A stretch of 64,000 nucleotides of DNA. It comes from Hyphomicrobium_A sp963817485. GTDB taxonomy: Bacteria > Pseudomonadota > Alphaproteobacteria > Rhizobiales > Hyphomicrobiaceae. The position numbers were made by a program, and so were the translations under genes. Numbering within the stretch: the first letter of the stretch is position 1; every line of letters starts with the position of its first letter. The notes beneath the pieces are model-generated. The model was not told where the DNA came from. It searched no databases and saw only the letters and a list, made by a program, of their open reading frames with translations. This document shows, piece after piece, positions 1-9,915 of this stretch. The stretch is from contig CAWFOR010000020.1 in the NCBI GenBank assembly GCA_963817485.1, forward strand, positions 1 through 64,000, written 5' to 3'.

Positions 1-366
1 TGCGAACATGCCCTCGACGCGATCGAGAAAGGCTGGCCCGCGGGCGCCAAGTCCGGCAAGCAGCACCTCGGTATCCGATGTCGTCGCGAAGCTGTGCCCG
101 TCCGCCTCCAGCTCGCGCTTCAGCTCGCGATAATTGTAGACCTCGCCGTTGAAGACGATGGCCAAAGGCCCGCGGTGCATGGGCTGGTGCGCGCGCGGGT
201 CGAGGTCGATGATGGAGAGGCGGCGGTGGCCGAGCATCACGCCCGGAGCACGCCAGAGCCCTTCGGCATCGGGGCCGCGGTGGCGGATGCAGGCGAGCGC
301 CGATCGACACGTCGCCTCGTCGAGGCGGTCGATGCCGGGTCCGATGCCGCCGAGCAGCCCACACAT
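1..366 (-). CDS. asnB: Asparagine synthase (glutamine-hydrolysing), N-terminal part, cut by window edge
   Basis: The first 122 codons are visible; the rest lies left of the window. The protein begins MCGLLGG, so after removal of Met the N-terminal Cys is the class II amidotransferase nucleophile. HRGPDAEG, GHRRLSIIDL and FNGEVYNYRELK follow, which are typical glutaminase-domain blocks. AsnB-type enzymes move glutamine amide nitrogen onto an aspartyl-AMP or similar acid. In polysaccharide loci they are often thought to amidate sugar acids or surface glycans (inference here). The ATG lies one base after the stop of the upstream glycosyltransferase, so it is the last visible gene of the operon that starts at neuB. 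Confidence 0.9.
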   Translation of the reverse strand, partial: MCGLLGGIGPGIDRLDEATCRSALACIRHRGPDAEGLWRAPGVMLGHRRLSIIDLDPRAHQPMHRGPLAIVFNGEVYNYRELKRELEADGHSFATTSDTEVLLAGLGARGPAFLDRVEGMFA

Positions 367-367
367 G

Positions 368-1527
368 TCAGGCAGCGCCCGCGAGCTCGGCGTAGAGGGC
401 GAGGAAGCGCCGGCGGTTCGCCTCCATCGAGTAGTGCTCGCGCACGCGCTTTGCCGCTGCGGCGCCCATCGTCGCACGCCGCTCGGGATCGCTGAGCAGC
501 GTCTCGACTGCAGCCGCGATGGAGCCCGCATCGCCGGGGACCACGAGCCCGGTCTCTCCGGCGACATGGCACTCGGTCACGCCCGGCGCGTCGCACACGA
601 CCGACGCAAGCCCGAGCGCCATGGCCTCGAGCACGGCATTGCTCATGCCCTCCCAGGACGAAGCGTTGACGAAGAGGGTCGCGGCGGCAAGCAGAGGAGC
701 AACATCGCTGCGGTAGCCCCAGAATCTTATGCGCTCGCCGATGCCGCTGCGTGCGGCTGCAGCCTCGAGGTCGCCGCGCGCCGGGCCGTCGCCTACGATC
801 CACAACTCGAGGCCGGGATGCCGAGGGGCGAGCCGCGTCGCGGCTTCGATCAGCATGTCCTGGCGCTTGTGGCGCAACAGACGCCCAACCGAAACGAGTA
901 TGGGACCACGGCTTACGGCAGGAACATCCGCTTTTCTTTGCGCCGCGGCCACGAAGGTCTTCCAGTCGATCCCATTCTCGAGCGCGACGAGGCGGCTTTC
1001 GCCGGCAATCGCGGCAAGCGAGCGCGTGACAGCCTGGGAGACGCCGCCGAGCTTGCGGTAGGGCGCGTAGAGCCAGCGCAGCAGCTTATTGCGTCCCATC
1101 GATTTTGTTATGCGGTGGACATAGAGAAAGCCGATCCGTGCCTCGACAGCATCGCCGTCGGCCATGCGACAAGCGCGGCCTGGATGCCGTGCACGACGCA
1201 GACGCTGGGTCGCGTCCGATGCAGCAAGGCTGCAAAGCGCAGCTGCAGAAACGGCAGCAGCGGGAGCAGCATTAGCACTTCCGCCCATGCGCTCTGACGC
1301 GGGGCGACGGCAAACGGGATGAGCTCATGCCGGGTGAGCCGCGCGCCGGCACGTTGAAACAGCGCGGTGCAATCTGGGTCGCGGTAGATGAAGGCGAAAT
1401 GCTCCTCGATGCCACCTTGCGGCTCGGTGGAGAAATAGCGAGCAAGCTGGTTCTCACCGCCGTGTGCGCCGTAGGTGCGCATCAGGTGCAGGACGACGAG
1501 CGGGTCCGTCTTTGCGGAGCCGGTCAC
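368..1527 (-). CDS. GT4 glycosyltransferase (one apparent frameshift)
   Basis: This is a GT-B retaining glycosyltransferase. The N-terminal half has an acceptor-side motif (HLMRTYGAHGGENQLA). The C-terminal half has the donor-side pattern ILVSVGRLLRHKRQDMLIEA, then WIVGDGPARGDLE, NASSWEGMSNAVLEAMA and a Glu-rich donor pocket. The two halves are in different frames. The switch is near 1130-1170, between VAWPTAMLSR and RIGFLYVHRITK, and the joined product would be about 386 aa, normal for GT4. The GTG start at 1527 overlaps the TGA of the methyltransferase upstream (GTGA). It probably adds one sugar to the nonulosonate or fucose-containing glycan; donor and acceptor are unknown. A sequencing error is more likely than a real mutation. 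Confidence 0.8.
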
Positions 1528-2144
1528 CCGACTGCCACGGCTTCCACCATCGTCGTCTGCCCCGTCAGCCGGCCGGAGCCGTGCAGATAGCGCACGGATG
1601 CGATCTCGAAGTTGTTGAGCTTCAAGAAGTAGCGGACGAGATGCATGTTCGGGATGAAGATGTGCTGGTCGAACAGCGGATGATTGTCGTTCCAGTTGGG
1701 TCCGAAGAAGCCGCTGAAGCGGCCCGCCACGGCGTAGCCCACGATGCTGCGCCAGCTGTGCACGTTCGGGAAAGTGAGAATGAGCCGGCCGTTGGCTGCG
1801 GTCAGCTTCCGCGCTTCCGCGAGGAACTGATAGGGATTGACGAGGTGCTCGAGGACCTCGGTCGCAACGACGCAATCGAACGTGCGCCCGTCGAGCCGGT
1901 CCGCCCACCCCGGCACGGTCAGGTCGACTTCCCCCACTGCAGTGGCGTTCGGGGGCACCGCGATCGTCCAGCCGACGCCGGCGAGCTTGCGAAAGCCAAG
2001 CTCGTAGAGGCGGTTGAGCAATAGGCCGCCGCCGCATCCAAGATCGATAATGGATGCGCTGCGGTCGGGCGACAGCTCGGTAAGCCGACCGCTGACACCG
2101 GCGCGAATTGCAAGACTGTTGGGATCATTCATGTGCAATGCCAT
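1524..2144 (-). CDS. Class I SAM-dependent methyltransferase
   Basis: The glycine-rich SAM motif I is IIDLGCGGGLLLNRL. It is followed by FDCVVATEVLEHLVNPYQFL (motif II/III of the UbiG/Methyltransf_23 type) and a C-terminal substrate half. The start at 2144 (MALHMNDP) or 2132 (MNDPN) is not fixed by a clear ribosome binding site. The upstream GT2 ends 30 bases earlier and the downstream GT4 overlaps by 4 bases, so it sits inside the operon. It most likely O- or N-methylates a sugar or lipid-linked intermediate. The substrate cannot be told from sequence. Confidence 0.8.
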   Translation of the reverse strand: MALHMNDPNSLAIRAGVSGRLTELSPDRSASIIDLGCGGGLLLNRLYELGFRKLAGVGWTIAVPPNATAVGEVDLTVPGWADRLDGRTFDCVVATEVLEHLVNPYQFLAEARKLTAANGRLILTFPNVHSWRSIVGYAVAGRFSGFFGPNWNDNHPLFDQHIFIPNMHLVRYFLKLNNFEIASVRYLHGSGRLTGQTTMVEAVAVG

Positions 2145-2173
2145 CGACGAGGCTGAGCAACGTGCGCTTTCAA

Positions 2174-2917
2174 CTACTTTGACAACTCGACTTCCCACCA
2201 CTTGGCTTTCAGCCAACGGATCGCTTGCGCGACCGCAGTCGGCATGCCGTGACGGATCGTGACTTCAGTGAACTCGTTGAGGCTCGTCGAAAGTGCACGG
2301 GCCGAGATGCCCGTTTGATCCATCATCGAGAGCACCATGGGGACGTGCTTTGGGGGAAAGCGTCGGCTCAGACGCAGGATGAGGTCGTGGTCGGAGGCAA
2401 TGCGCAGCTCCGGATCGTAGAACCCGACTCATCGTACTGATCGCGCCCGACGATCAGAGACGGATGCGGCAGGAACGCGGAGACGTAGAGCATCCAACGC
2501 GAGACGGTGCGTGACTGCAGCACCGGGTCGCGGTCGGGATAGACGCGAAGGAGATCGAAATACGTCGTCCGGCCGCTCTCGAGATGGGGCACGGCGAGCG
2601 CGAGGGCGTCGGGCGATGGCGTACCAGTCGTCGGCGTTGACGAGATGAATCCATTTGCCGCGAGCGCGGCGGATGCCCTTGTTCATCGCGTCGTACATGC
2701 CGCGATCGGGCTCGCTCGTGAAACTGATGCGCTCCCCATAGCTGCGCAAAATCGCCAGGGTGCCGTCGGTAGAAGCGCCGTCGACGACGAGGTATTCGAT
2801 GTTGGGATAGGTCTGCTCCAGAACGCTGTCGATCGTGCGCCGGATCGTCTTCTCGGCGTTGAAGCATGCGGTGACGACCGAAACGAGCGGCTGAGCCGAT
2901 GTCGGCACGCTCGTCAT
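2174..2917 (-). CDS. GT2 glycosyltransferase (two apparent frameshifts)
   Basis: GT-A fold family 2 enzyme. It begins QPLVSVVTACFNAEKTIRRT, has YLVVDGASTDGT (nucleotide-binding Asp) and WIHLVNADDWY, the DxD-type metal site. After that the reading frame changes near 2610 (to DALALAVPHLESGR) and again near 2422. There GGGTTCTACGAT would read GFYDPELRIASDHDLILRL if one T were restored, giving the ED/DH acceptor region. The C-terminus then reads on to VELSK and TAG at 2174. The ATG at 2917 overlaps the stop of fcl (ATGA). Both shifts look like single-base indels. It is probably a transferase of the nonulosonate/fucose glycan assembly line. Confidence 0.75.
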
Positions 2918-3915
2918 CTGCTGCTTCCCGCGTCTTCGGCGAAGGCAAGGCCGCGCACGGCATTGTGCCTTTCGAGCTGGTCGCGGTACCAAGCGTACGT
3001 GCCGACGATGCCTTCGCGCAGTCCGATCTTCGCGCGCCATCCCAACGCCGTCAGGCGCCCGACATCGAGCAGCTTGCGCGGCGTTCCGTCGGGCTTGGAG
3101 GGATCGAACACGATGCGGCCGCGATAGCCCACGACATCGGCGATCGTCTCGGCGAGCTCCGCGATGGTGAGGTCGGTGCCCGTTCCGACGTTTATGGTGT
3201 CGGACTGGGAATAGCTCTTCAACAGGAACACGAGGGCGTCGGCGCAGTCGTCGACGTGCAGGAACTCGCGACACGGCCGGCCGGTGCCCCAGACGTCGAT
3301 CTCGGGGCTCGCCTCGATCTTGGCCGCATGAAACCGGCGCAGCAGGGCAGGGAGAACGTGCGAGCCTTCGAGATCGAAGTTATCGCCCGGGCCGTAGAGG
3401 TTGGTTGGCATCGCCGAGATGAAATCGCAGCCGTACTGCTCGCGATAGGCCTGGCACTGCATGATGCCGGCAATCTTCGCGATGGAATACCACTGGTTGG
3501 TGGGCTCCAACGCCGACGTCAGCAACGAGTCTTCGGATATGGGCTGGGGCGCAAGCCGCGGGTAGACGCAGGAGGAGCCGAGGAACAGCAGCTTGTCGAC
3601 GCCGATCTCGGCTGCGCAGTTGATGACGTTGTCCTGCATGGCGATGTTGTCGTGGAGGAACTCGGCAGGCCGCCGGCTATTCTCGAGGATCCCTCCCACC
3701 CTCGCCGCAGCGATGATCACCGCCTCCGGGCGCGCCGACTTCATCCAGCGTTCGACATCGGCCTGGCGGCGCAAGTCGAGCTCGGCGTGACCGATGGTCA
3801 ACACCTCGCATCCCTCGCTGGCCAAGCGGCGCACCAGCGCGGACCCGACCATGCCGCGGTGGCCGGCGACCCATACGCGCCGCCCCTCGAGCCGAAACTG
3901 CGAATTGGGTGCCAT
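2914..3915 (-). CDS. fcl: GDP-L-fucose synthase
   Basis: This NADPH-dependent epimerase/reductase converts GDP-4-keto-6-deoxy-D-mannose, the product of gmd next door, into GDP-L-fucose. It is 333 aa, the usual length. The Rossmann motif GHRGMVG is at residues 18-24. ILENSRRPAEFLHDN is the family's characteristic block. The catalytic Ser lies in FLGSSCVYP, and Tyr/Lys in NQWYSIAKIAG (YxxxK). The start at 3915 is 7 bases after the gmd stop, so the two are co-transcribed. I see no missing catalytic residue. Confidence 0.95.
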   Translation of the reverse strand: MAPNSQFRLEGRRVWVAGHRGMVGSALVRRLASEGCEVLTIGHAELDLRRQADVERWMKSARPEAVIIAAARVGGILENSRRPAEFLHDNIAMQDNVINCAAEIGVDKLLFLGSSCVYPRLAPQPISEDSLLTSALEPTNQWYSIAKIAGIMQCQAYREQYGCDFISAMPTNLYGPGDNFDLEGSHVLPALLRRFHAAKIEASPEIDVWGTGRPCREFLHVDDCADALVFLLKSYSQSDTINVGTGTDLTIAELAETIADVVGYRGRIVFDPSKPDGTPRKLLDVGRLTALGWRAKIGLREGIVGTYAWYRDQLERHNAVRGLAFAEDAGSSR

Positions 3916-3922
3916 CGCGGGA

Positions 3923-4969
3923 TTACTCCGGCTGGCCCCGTTTGAGATCGGCATCGACCATCTCGGCGACCAGCCCGGAAAAGTCCGTCCGGTGCTTCCA
4001 GCCGAGCTTCTCGTGCGCCTTCGTGGCGTCGCCGAGAAGGAAGTCGACTTCGGTCGGACGGAAGTAACGGGGGTCGACGGAGACGAGGACGGCGCCTGTC
4101 TTGCTGTCGAAGCCCTCCTCCTCGACGCCCGATCCGCGCCATTTGATCGTCCGCCCGACGCGCGCGAACGCCGCCTCGACGAATTCGCGCACGGAGTGGG
4201 CCTCGCCTGTCGCCAGCACATAATCGCCGGGCTGCGGCTGCTGCAACATCAGCCACATTCCCTCGACGTAGTCGCGGGCGTGGCCCCAATCGCGCTTTGC
4301 GTCGAGGTTGCCGAGATAGAGGCGATCCTGGCGTCCCTGCTCGATTGCGGCGACGGCACGCGTGATCTTGCGGCTGACGAAGGTCTCGCCGCGGAGAGGG
4401 CTCTCGTGATTGAATAAGATGCCGTTGGAGGCGTGGAACCCGTACGCTTCGCGATAGTTCACGACGATCCAATAGGCATAGAGCTTCGCCGCCGCGTAGG
4501 GCGAGCGCGGATAGAAGGGCGTGCTCTCGCTTTGGGCATGTTTGTAGACGCCGCCATAGAGCTCGGAGGTGGAAGCCTGATAGAAGCGCGTGACCTTGTC
4601 GAGGCCGAGAATGCGCATGGCCTCGAGCAACCGCAGAGTACCGAGCGCGTCGGCGTTGGCGGTGTACTCGGCTGTTTCGAAGCTGACCTGGACGTGGCTC
4701 TGGGCCGCGAGGTTATAGATCTCGGTCGGCTGCACTTCCTGGACGATGCGGATCAGGTTTGTCGCGTCCGTCATGTCGCCGTGGTGCAGGCGGAATTGGA
4801 CGTTGGATTCGTGGGGGTCCCGATAGAGGTGGTCCACGCGTGCGGTGTTGAGCGACGACGAGCGCCGCTTGATGCCGTGAACTTCGTAGCCTTTGGACAG
4901 CAGAAGCTCGGCGAGGTAAGCCCCATCCTGGCCGGTGACGCCGGTGATGAGTGCGATTTGTTTGGTCAT
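3923..4969 (-). CDS. gmd: GDP-mannose 4,6-dehydratase
   Basis: This extended SDR converts GDP-D-mannose to GDP-4-keto-6-deoxymannose, the first committed step to GDP-L-fucose (or GDP-rhamnose/perosamine). It is 348 aa and uninterrupted. The NADP motif TGVTGQDG is at residues 9-16 and the family mark KRRSSSLNTARVDHLY follows. The catalytic Thr/Ser-Glu lies in YQASTSELYG and YxxxK in SPYAAAKLYAYW. LFNHESPLRGETFVSRKI is also diagnostic. The adjacent fcl indicates L-fucose as the product. An 81-base gap separates it from the capsule-type gene upstream. Confidence 0.96.
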   Translation of the reverse strand: MTKQIALITGVTGQDGAYLAELLLSKGYEVHGIKRRSSSLNTARVDHLYRDPHESNVQFRLHHGDMTDATNLIRIVQEVQPTEIYNLAAQSHVQVSFETAEYTANADALGTLRLLEAMRILGLDKVTRFYQASTSELYGGVYKHAQSESTPFYPRSPYAAAKLYAYWIVVNYREAYGFHASNGILFNHESPLRGETFVSRKITRAVAAIEQGRQDRLYLGNLDAKRDWGHARDYVEGMWLMLQQPQPGDYVLATGEAHSVREFVEAAFARVGRTIKWRGSGVEEEGFDSKTGAVLVSVDPRYFRPTEVDFLLGDATKAHEKLGWKHRTDFSGLVAEMVDADLKRGQPE

Positions 4970-5050
4970 GATGGGTGTTTTTTGGGGTGCTTGAGGTTGT
5001 GATCGCGACGTCTTCGTCGTTTGCGCCTTATGCGCAGAGGCCTTCCGAAT

Positions 5051-6797
5051 TTACAAGCAGTTTCCGGGCATTCGCGGCGCTGCAGCGGTTGCACGCTGGG
5101 AAAGCGCCATGGGCTCTGCGTCGGCAGGCGTGAGGTAGTCGATGCTGGCGAAATCCGCCGCCCAGTCGGCAAAGGCGTCGAGATCGCCGTTCGCTTGCGA
5201 TCTCCGCATCGCTGCCGACGGTCGGGTGCAGGTTCTGGTAGAACGGATCGGTCACGTCGGTGCCGAACTCGAGCTCGAAGGAGCGCAAGATCCACGGACG
5301 CCGAATAAACAGCGCGTGCGCGTGCACTTTGGCACGCCGCACGGCGTCGGCGGAAAGGCGGGGTACCGTCTCGAGGCGCGCGAGGGTAGCCAGGTAGCTC
5401 TCGGGGCTGGTGTGGTCGAGGGTGAAGTCGAAGCCCGAGTAGCGCCCTGTTCCGGCGGTCACCACCGGCACGCCGAAACACGGTAGCTCGTAGCCGATGC
5501 TGCCGCGCACGGTGATGCCGGCGTCGATCGAACGGAACAGCGACAGCGTGCTGACCTTGGTGTCGGGCGGCAGCACGCGTACGTGTGGGGGCAGCTTGCC
5601 GACGCGCTCGCGGATCAGGGCCATCTCTCCGTACTCGGACGTGACGCCCGAGAGCTGGCGCTTCCACAGATTTGCCGGGTGCAGCTTGATGATCCAGTTG
5701 AGCCGTGGATTGGCAGCTGCTGCCGCCACGGTCTCTGCGAACCAGTGGCCATAGTTGTCGAAGAGATCCTCTCCGTAGAACAGATTGGCATCCCACAGCA
5801 CGTGCGAGAACAGCACGGCCGTCTTTTTCGATGGGTCGAGGTCGAGGGCGGCGCGGACCTCTTCCGGCGTCATGTCGACGGTGCCCGGCTGGTTGCGCGC
5901 CTGAATCTTCCAGACGCCGCTGTAGCGCTTATGGAATTCATTTTCGAGCTCGCGTTCCTTCCGATCGCTCCACGGCTCGGCGAGCAGACGGGCAAGTGTC
6001 TCGCGTGTAATCGAGTTTGGGTGGATGCGCCGGGTCGCTCGAGTAAGACGCTTGAAGATAAAGCCGTCCTCACGCGAGGGCTGGATGAAGTGGATCGTCG
6101 GAATGCCGTACTTGATGGCGACGTCGACGAAGGGTCCGAGCACGTAATAGTTGGGCTCGTTGACGAGGATGAGAGCGGGGCGATCGACGGCGAGCGCATC
6201 CTCGGCGGCGTGCACGAAGCTGAGTGTGGTCGGGAGCTGATCGAGGATTGCAGCGCGCGTCTCGGGATCGCGCGGGTCGGGTGCGCCCTCGAAGCGCTTG
6301 CGCGAGGCCGACGAGAGCAGCTGAGGCCCGATCCAGGCGTCGCGATAGGTCCAGGCCATCACCGAGCGGAAGTCCATGGGCGCTCCAGCGCGGCGGGCGA
6401 CCTCGGCGCCGATCGCATCGCTGACCGGACGACGATGCACGAGCCGCTCAAAATCGAGAAGGTCGTCGATGCCGAAGGCGGCATAGGCGCGCCGTGCGCT
6501 CGTGTAGAGCGAGGATGTGAGCACGCGCACGCGCCAGCCGCGGCGGCGCATGGCAAGCCCGAACATCGCCTTCTGCTTGGCGATGTAGGGTGCGTTCGTC
6601 ATCGACAGGATAAGCAGCAGCGGCGCATCGGCTTTGGCCGGTGGCAGCTCGCGCGCGAAAGCCATCTCGGCGCGCGTGCGGCGCGCGTCGGCGAGCAGGC
6701 GCCGAGCGAGCGCCGGGTTCTGGATCGCGGTTGCGAGGTCGGCGATCGGTCCCGCCACCGGCGACCGGCGCACGGCTTCCCGCAGGGCGCGCATCAT
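5051..6797 (-). CDS. Capsular-polysaccharide-type protein, function uncertain (frameshift near the C-terminus)
   Basis: A protein of about 580 aa that I cannot assign to a named enzyme. It has a GT-B-like layout. The N-terminal half includes LLLILSMTNAPYIAKQKAMF. In the C-terminal half, WIIKLHPANLWKR, a surface-filter stretch ending TVRGSIGYELPCFGVPVV, and GRYSGFDFTLD resemble the Kdo/CDP-polyol transferases used in capsule export systems. Near 5190 an apparent extra A in GCAAGCG shifts the frame; the restored frame reads FADWAADFASIDYLTPADAE and stops at TAA 5051-5053. The ATG at 6797 overlaps the neuA stop (ATGA). Position between neuA and gmd suggests glycan polymer synthesis or transfer (inference). 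Confidence 0.6.
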
Positions 6798-7486
6798 TGC
6801 CAGTTGGTCCGCATGAGGTGATCGGCGAGGCGCAGATCTTCCGGCGTATCGATGTCGATGGAGTCGACCTCGTTCATCTCGTAGCCGTAAGTGGGGTCGC
6901 CGTAGAGGTGGCCGCCGTCGATCATCGATGGCCGCACGATGAGCACGGCGGGACCGTTACGGGCAAAGAGCGTCGCTTTGTCTTGCCGGCGCGTCGGGCC
7001 GATCTCGCCCGCTTCGTACGGCCGCAGCATGCCTTCCTCGCTGCGCATGAGCGAGGACGGGACGAATGCGTGCGGCACGCGAACGACGCTGACGACGGTT
7101 GCGGCATTGCGCATGCGAAACAGCTCGACCGCATGCGCGATGTGATGACCGCGGCGGAAGGGTGAGGTCGGCTGCAGCAACACGATGCCCTCGATCTCGT
7201 GCATGTCGGCGCGGAATGCGTGGAGCGCGTGCGCCATGACCGACAACATCGGAGTATCGTCGGCGGCAAGCTCGGGCGGCCGCAGGAACGGCACCTCGAG
7301 ACCGAACAGCCGGCCGGCCTCCGCGATCTTATCGTCGTCCGTCGACAGGATCACGCGGTCGAGCACGCCCGAAGCGCGTGCGGCTTGCGCCGTCCATGCC
7401 AACAGCGGCTTGCCCCCGCACAACATCAGGTTCTTGCCCGGGATGCCCTTGGAGCCGCCGCGCGCGGGAATGAGACCGATCAGCAC
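6794..7486 (-). CDS. neuA: CMP-N-acylneuraminate (nonulosonate) cytidylyltransferase
   Basis: This enzyme activates a nonulosonic acid with CTP to CMP-sugar. It is 230 aa. The P-loop-like nucleotide motif LIPARGGSKGIPGKN is at the N-terminus, and LLQPTSPFR is the second conserved block. VDSIDIDTPEDLRLAD near the C-terminus carries the metal-binding Asp residues. The predicted start is GTG at 7486, just upstream of LIGLIPARGG. It follows neuC by 9 bases. The family activates Neu5Ac, legionaminic and pseudaminic acids; sequence alone does not say which. Confidence 0.93.
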   Translation of the reverse strand: MLIGLIPARGGSKGIPGKNLMLCGGKPLLAWTAQAARASGVLDRVILSTDDDKIAEAGRLFGLEVPFLRPPELAADDTPMLSVMAHALHAFRADMHEIEGIVLLQPTSPFRRGHHIAHAVELFRMRNAATVVSVVRVPHAFVPSSLMRSEEGMLRPYEAGEIGPTRRQDKATLFARNGPAVLIVRPSMIDGGHLYGDPTYGYEMNEVDSIDIDTPEDLRLADHLMRTNWQ

Positions 7487-7495
7487 CGCGACCGC

Positions 7496-8660
7496 CTAAT
7501 AGGTGATCCGCTTCTGCACGTCGACTTTTTCGCGTGCAAGAATGTCGGCGATGCGGTCGGCCGCCTTGCCGTCGCCGTATATGGGGTCCGTCGCGTAACG
7601 GCCGTTGGATATCTGCCGCTCGAGCGCCTCGCCGATGGCATCGCGATCGTTCGGAACGTCGATGACGTTGTGGCCGCGCTCACGGCCCGCCTGGCGCGAG
7701 CCGATGTTCACGACCGGCGTGCCGATAAAGGCGCCCTCGCGGATGCCGCTCGAGGAGTTGCCCACGAGGCAGGCCGTTCTGCGCATGAGCCGCACGTAGA
7801 CGTCGATGGGCAGGTTCTTGAAGAAGTGCATCCGCCCGCCGCGCCCGTGCTCGCGCCATTTGCGCATGCCGCGCGAGATGTCCTCCGAGCCGGCGTCCGC
7901 GTTGGGCCACAGCACGATCGCGGGGAGCTCCGAGCGCTGCGACAGCTTCGAGCGTCGCCGTGAATCTGGTCCTCGCCCTCCCCGTACTCGGTCGTCACCG
8001 GGTGCTGCGAGACGAGCAGGAACGGCTCGTCGAGGCTGAACTGGGGGCCGACGCCTTCGGCGAAGATGTCGGCGCCGAGCGTGTCCTTGTCGGCAGCAAG
8101 GATGCCGGCCACGAGATCGATGCGCGGACAGCCGACGAGGTGCACGTGCTCGGGCCGCTCGCCGAGCCTCAGGATGCGCTCGTGCGCGTCGCGGCTCGCG
8201 GGGAAGTGGATGTGCGCGAACTTGGTGACCGCGTGGCGGATGCTCTCGTCGATGGTGCCCGAAACCTCGCCGCCCATGGTGTGCGCAATGCGGGATGTTC
8301 ATGTAGGCGGCGGCGAGCGTCGTCGCCATGGTCTCGAAGCGGTCGCCGACGGTTAGCACCACGTCCGGCCGGATCTGCTCGAAACACGCCGGCGAGCTCG
8401 ATGAGACCGAGCCCCGTGGATTTCGCCATGGTCGCCGGCGTCTCGCCCTCGATCAGCATGTGGATGCGGGCGACGGGGGAGAAGCCTTCGCGCTCGATCA
8501 GGTCGACGACGTTGCCGTAGCGGTCGAGCACTGCGGATGCGCCGACGACAAGCTGCAGCTCGAGCTCGGGGTGGTCGGCCACGGCCTGCATCACCGACTT
8601 GGCGCTGGAATAGTTGGCGCGCGAGCCGATGACGATGCAAATCCGCTTCTTTGAGGTCAC
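7496..8660 (-). CDS. neuC: UDP-N-acetylglucosamine 2-epimerase (hydrolysing), NeuC type (three or more apparent frameshifts)
   Basis: This enzyme releases ManNAc (or a related 2,4-diamino sugar) from a UDP-sugar for NeuB. Pieces of one protein lie in different frames: RICIVIGSRANYSSAKSVM, then VVLTVGDRFETMATTLAAA, then HTMGGEVSGTIDESIRHAV, then IVLWPNADAGSEDISRGM, and finally CLVGNSSSGIREGAFIGTP. Together they make a full-length NeuC with the E/H/S active-site blocks. At 8382-8384 an extra T makes GTGTTTCGAG where GTG TTC GAG would keep frame, and there are further shifts near 8290 and 7935-7965. The GTG start at 8660 has a good GAGAGGAG site. Assembly or read error is the simplest explanation. 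Confidence 0.85.
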
Positions 8661-8671
8661 GCCGGCTCCTC

Positions 8672-9706
8672 TCAGTCGATGTCGGTCGCGGCAAGCTTAT
8701 GATCGGCCGGGAGATCGCGCACGAGGCGATGGCCGATGAGCTCCTGCCAGAGGGCGGCGGAAATGCCGTCGCCCGGCTTCTTGAAGGCGAGATGCTCGCG
8801 CTCGATACGCGTGCCGGCCTTCAAGGGCAGCGCGGTCACGATGCTCTTCTCGAAAATGCGCTTCATGTCGCGGTAGGGTGCGACGTCGTCCTTGTCGACC
8901 GGGTGGCTCCGCATGGCTGCGACCGCCTTGATGCTATCGCAGTAGAGCTTGAACAGCGCGGGCTCGGTGGCGTTGGCGGCGTCCGAGCCGTACATGGCGC
9001 GAGAAAACGTGAAGTGCTTCTCGATCGCTACGGCACCGAGCGCCGCGGCAGCGATCCCTGCGGCGATGCCATCGGTATGGTCGGAAAAGCCCACGGGAAG
9101 GCTCCAGCGCGCGGACATCTCGGCGAGCACATTGAGGCCGGCGCGCTCGGGCGGGCAGGGGTAGGCGGAGGTGCACTGCATGACGATGAGCGGGCCGCCC
9201 GGGCGCAGCGCGGCCACCGCGGCGTCGAGCTCGGCCCACGAGCTCATGCCGGACGAAAGATAAGTGGGCTTGCCCGTCTCGGCGATGCGCTTGAGCAGCG
9301 GCGTGTTGGTGACCTCGCCGGAGGGCACCTTGTAGGCGGCGACACCGACATCCTCCAGGAGATCGACGGCTTCCAGCGAGAACGGCGATGACAGGAACGT
9401 GACGTTCGTTGCGGTGCAATGGGCGGCGAGCCGCTTCCACTGATCGAGTGAGAAGCCCGTGCGACGGAAGTACTCGAAGCGCGGCTCGCCAGAGAAGTAG
9501 GCAGGCGCCGGCGCATCGCGCAGCGTCTCCGCTTCCGCGATGTGGGTCTGGAACTTGACCGCGTCCGCGCCGCACGCAGCGGCAGCTTCGACGAGCTTCA
9601 GCGCGTTGCCGAAGGAGCCGTCATGAACCGAGCCGATCTCGGCGATTATGGTTATCGCGTGGGTTATGGCGCGAGGCTGCCCGGGACAGGAGGGTTGGCG
9701 GATCAT
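8672..9706 (-). CDS. neuB: N-acetylneuraminate/nonulosonate synthase
   Basis: Condenses phosphoenolpyruvate with ManNAc (or an analogue) to make a nine-carbon acid. It is 344 aa from ATG 9706, the family's usual length. The TIM barrel runs from ITIIAEIGSVHDGSFGNALK through DAVKFQTHIAEAET, FLSSPFSLEAVDLLE, YKVPSGEVTNTPLL, MQCTSAYPCP and GFSDHTDGIAAG to VAIEKHFTFSR. A C-terminal SAF/antifreeze-like domain starts about residue 275 (RSIVTALPLKAGT-type block, here KSIVTALPLKAGT). It is first in the leftward operon and faces the dioxygenase gene across a 209-base intergenic region that should hold the operon promoter. Confidence 0.95.
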   Translation of the reverse strand: MIRQPSCPGQPRAITHAITIIAEIGSVHDGSFGNALKLVEAAAACGADAVKFQTHIAEAETLRDAPAPAYFSGEPRFEYFRRTGFSLDQWKRLAAHCTATNVTFLSSPFSLEAVDLLEDVGVAAYKVPSGEVTNTPLLKRIAETGKPTYLSSGMSSWAELDAAVAALRPGGPLIVMQCTSAYPCPPERAGLNVLAEMSARWSLPVGFSDHTDGIAAGIAAAALGAVAIEKHFTFSRAMYGSDAANATEPALFKLYCDSIKAVAAMRSHPVDKDDVAPYRDMKRIFEKSIVTALPLKAGTRIEREHLAFKKPGDGISAALWQELIGHRLVRDLPADHKLAATDID

Positions 9707-9915
9707 GCGCGGCCACTCCAGGCCGCCTGTTGAAGGCCGTACGGACGCGCCTTGCCGCGGCAAAGGCATTTCCCTATTTTAGCCCGGTCTGCCAGACAAG
9801 ACATGGTCGCTATTCGGCTGCGCGGCCCAGGGGTGAATGCTCGCGGCGAGATGCGTCTCGCTTGGCGAGGAAGCGGCAGACCGATGTGATCAGGCATTCG
9901 AATCGGGGCAAGTAG

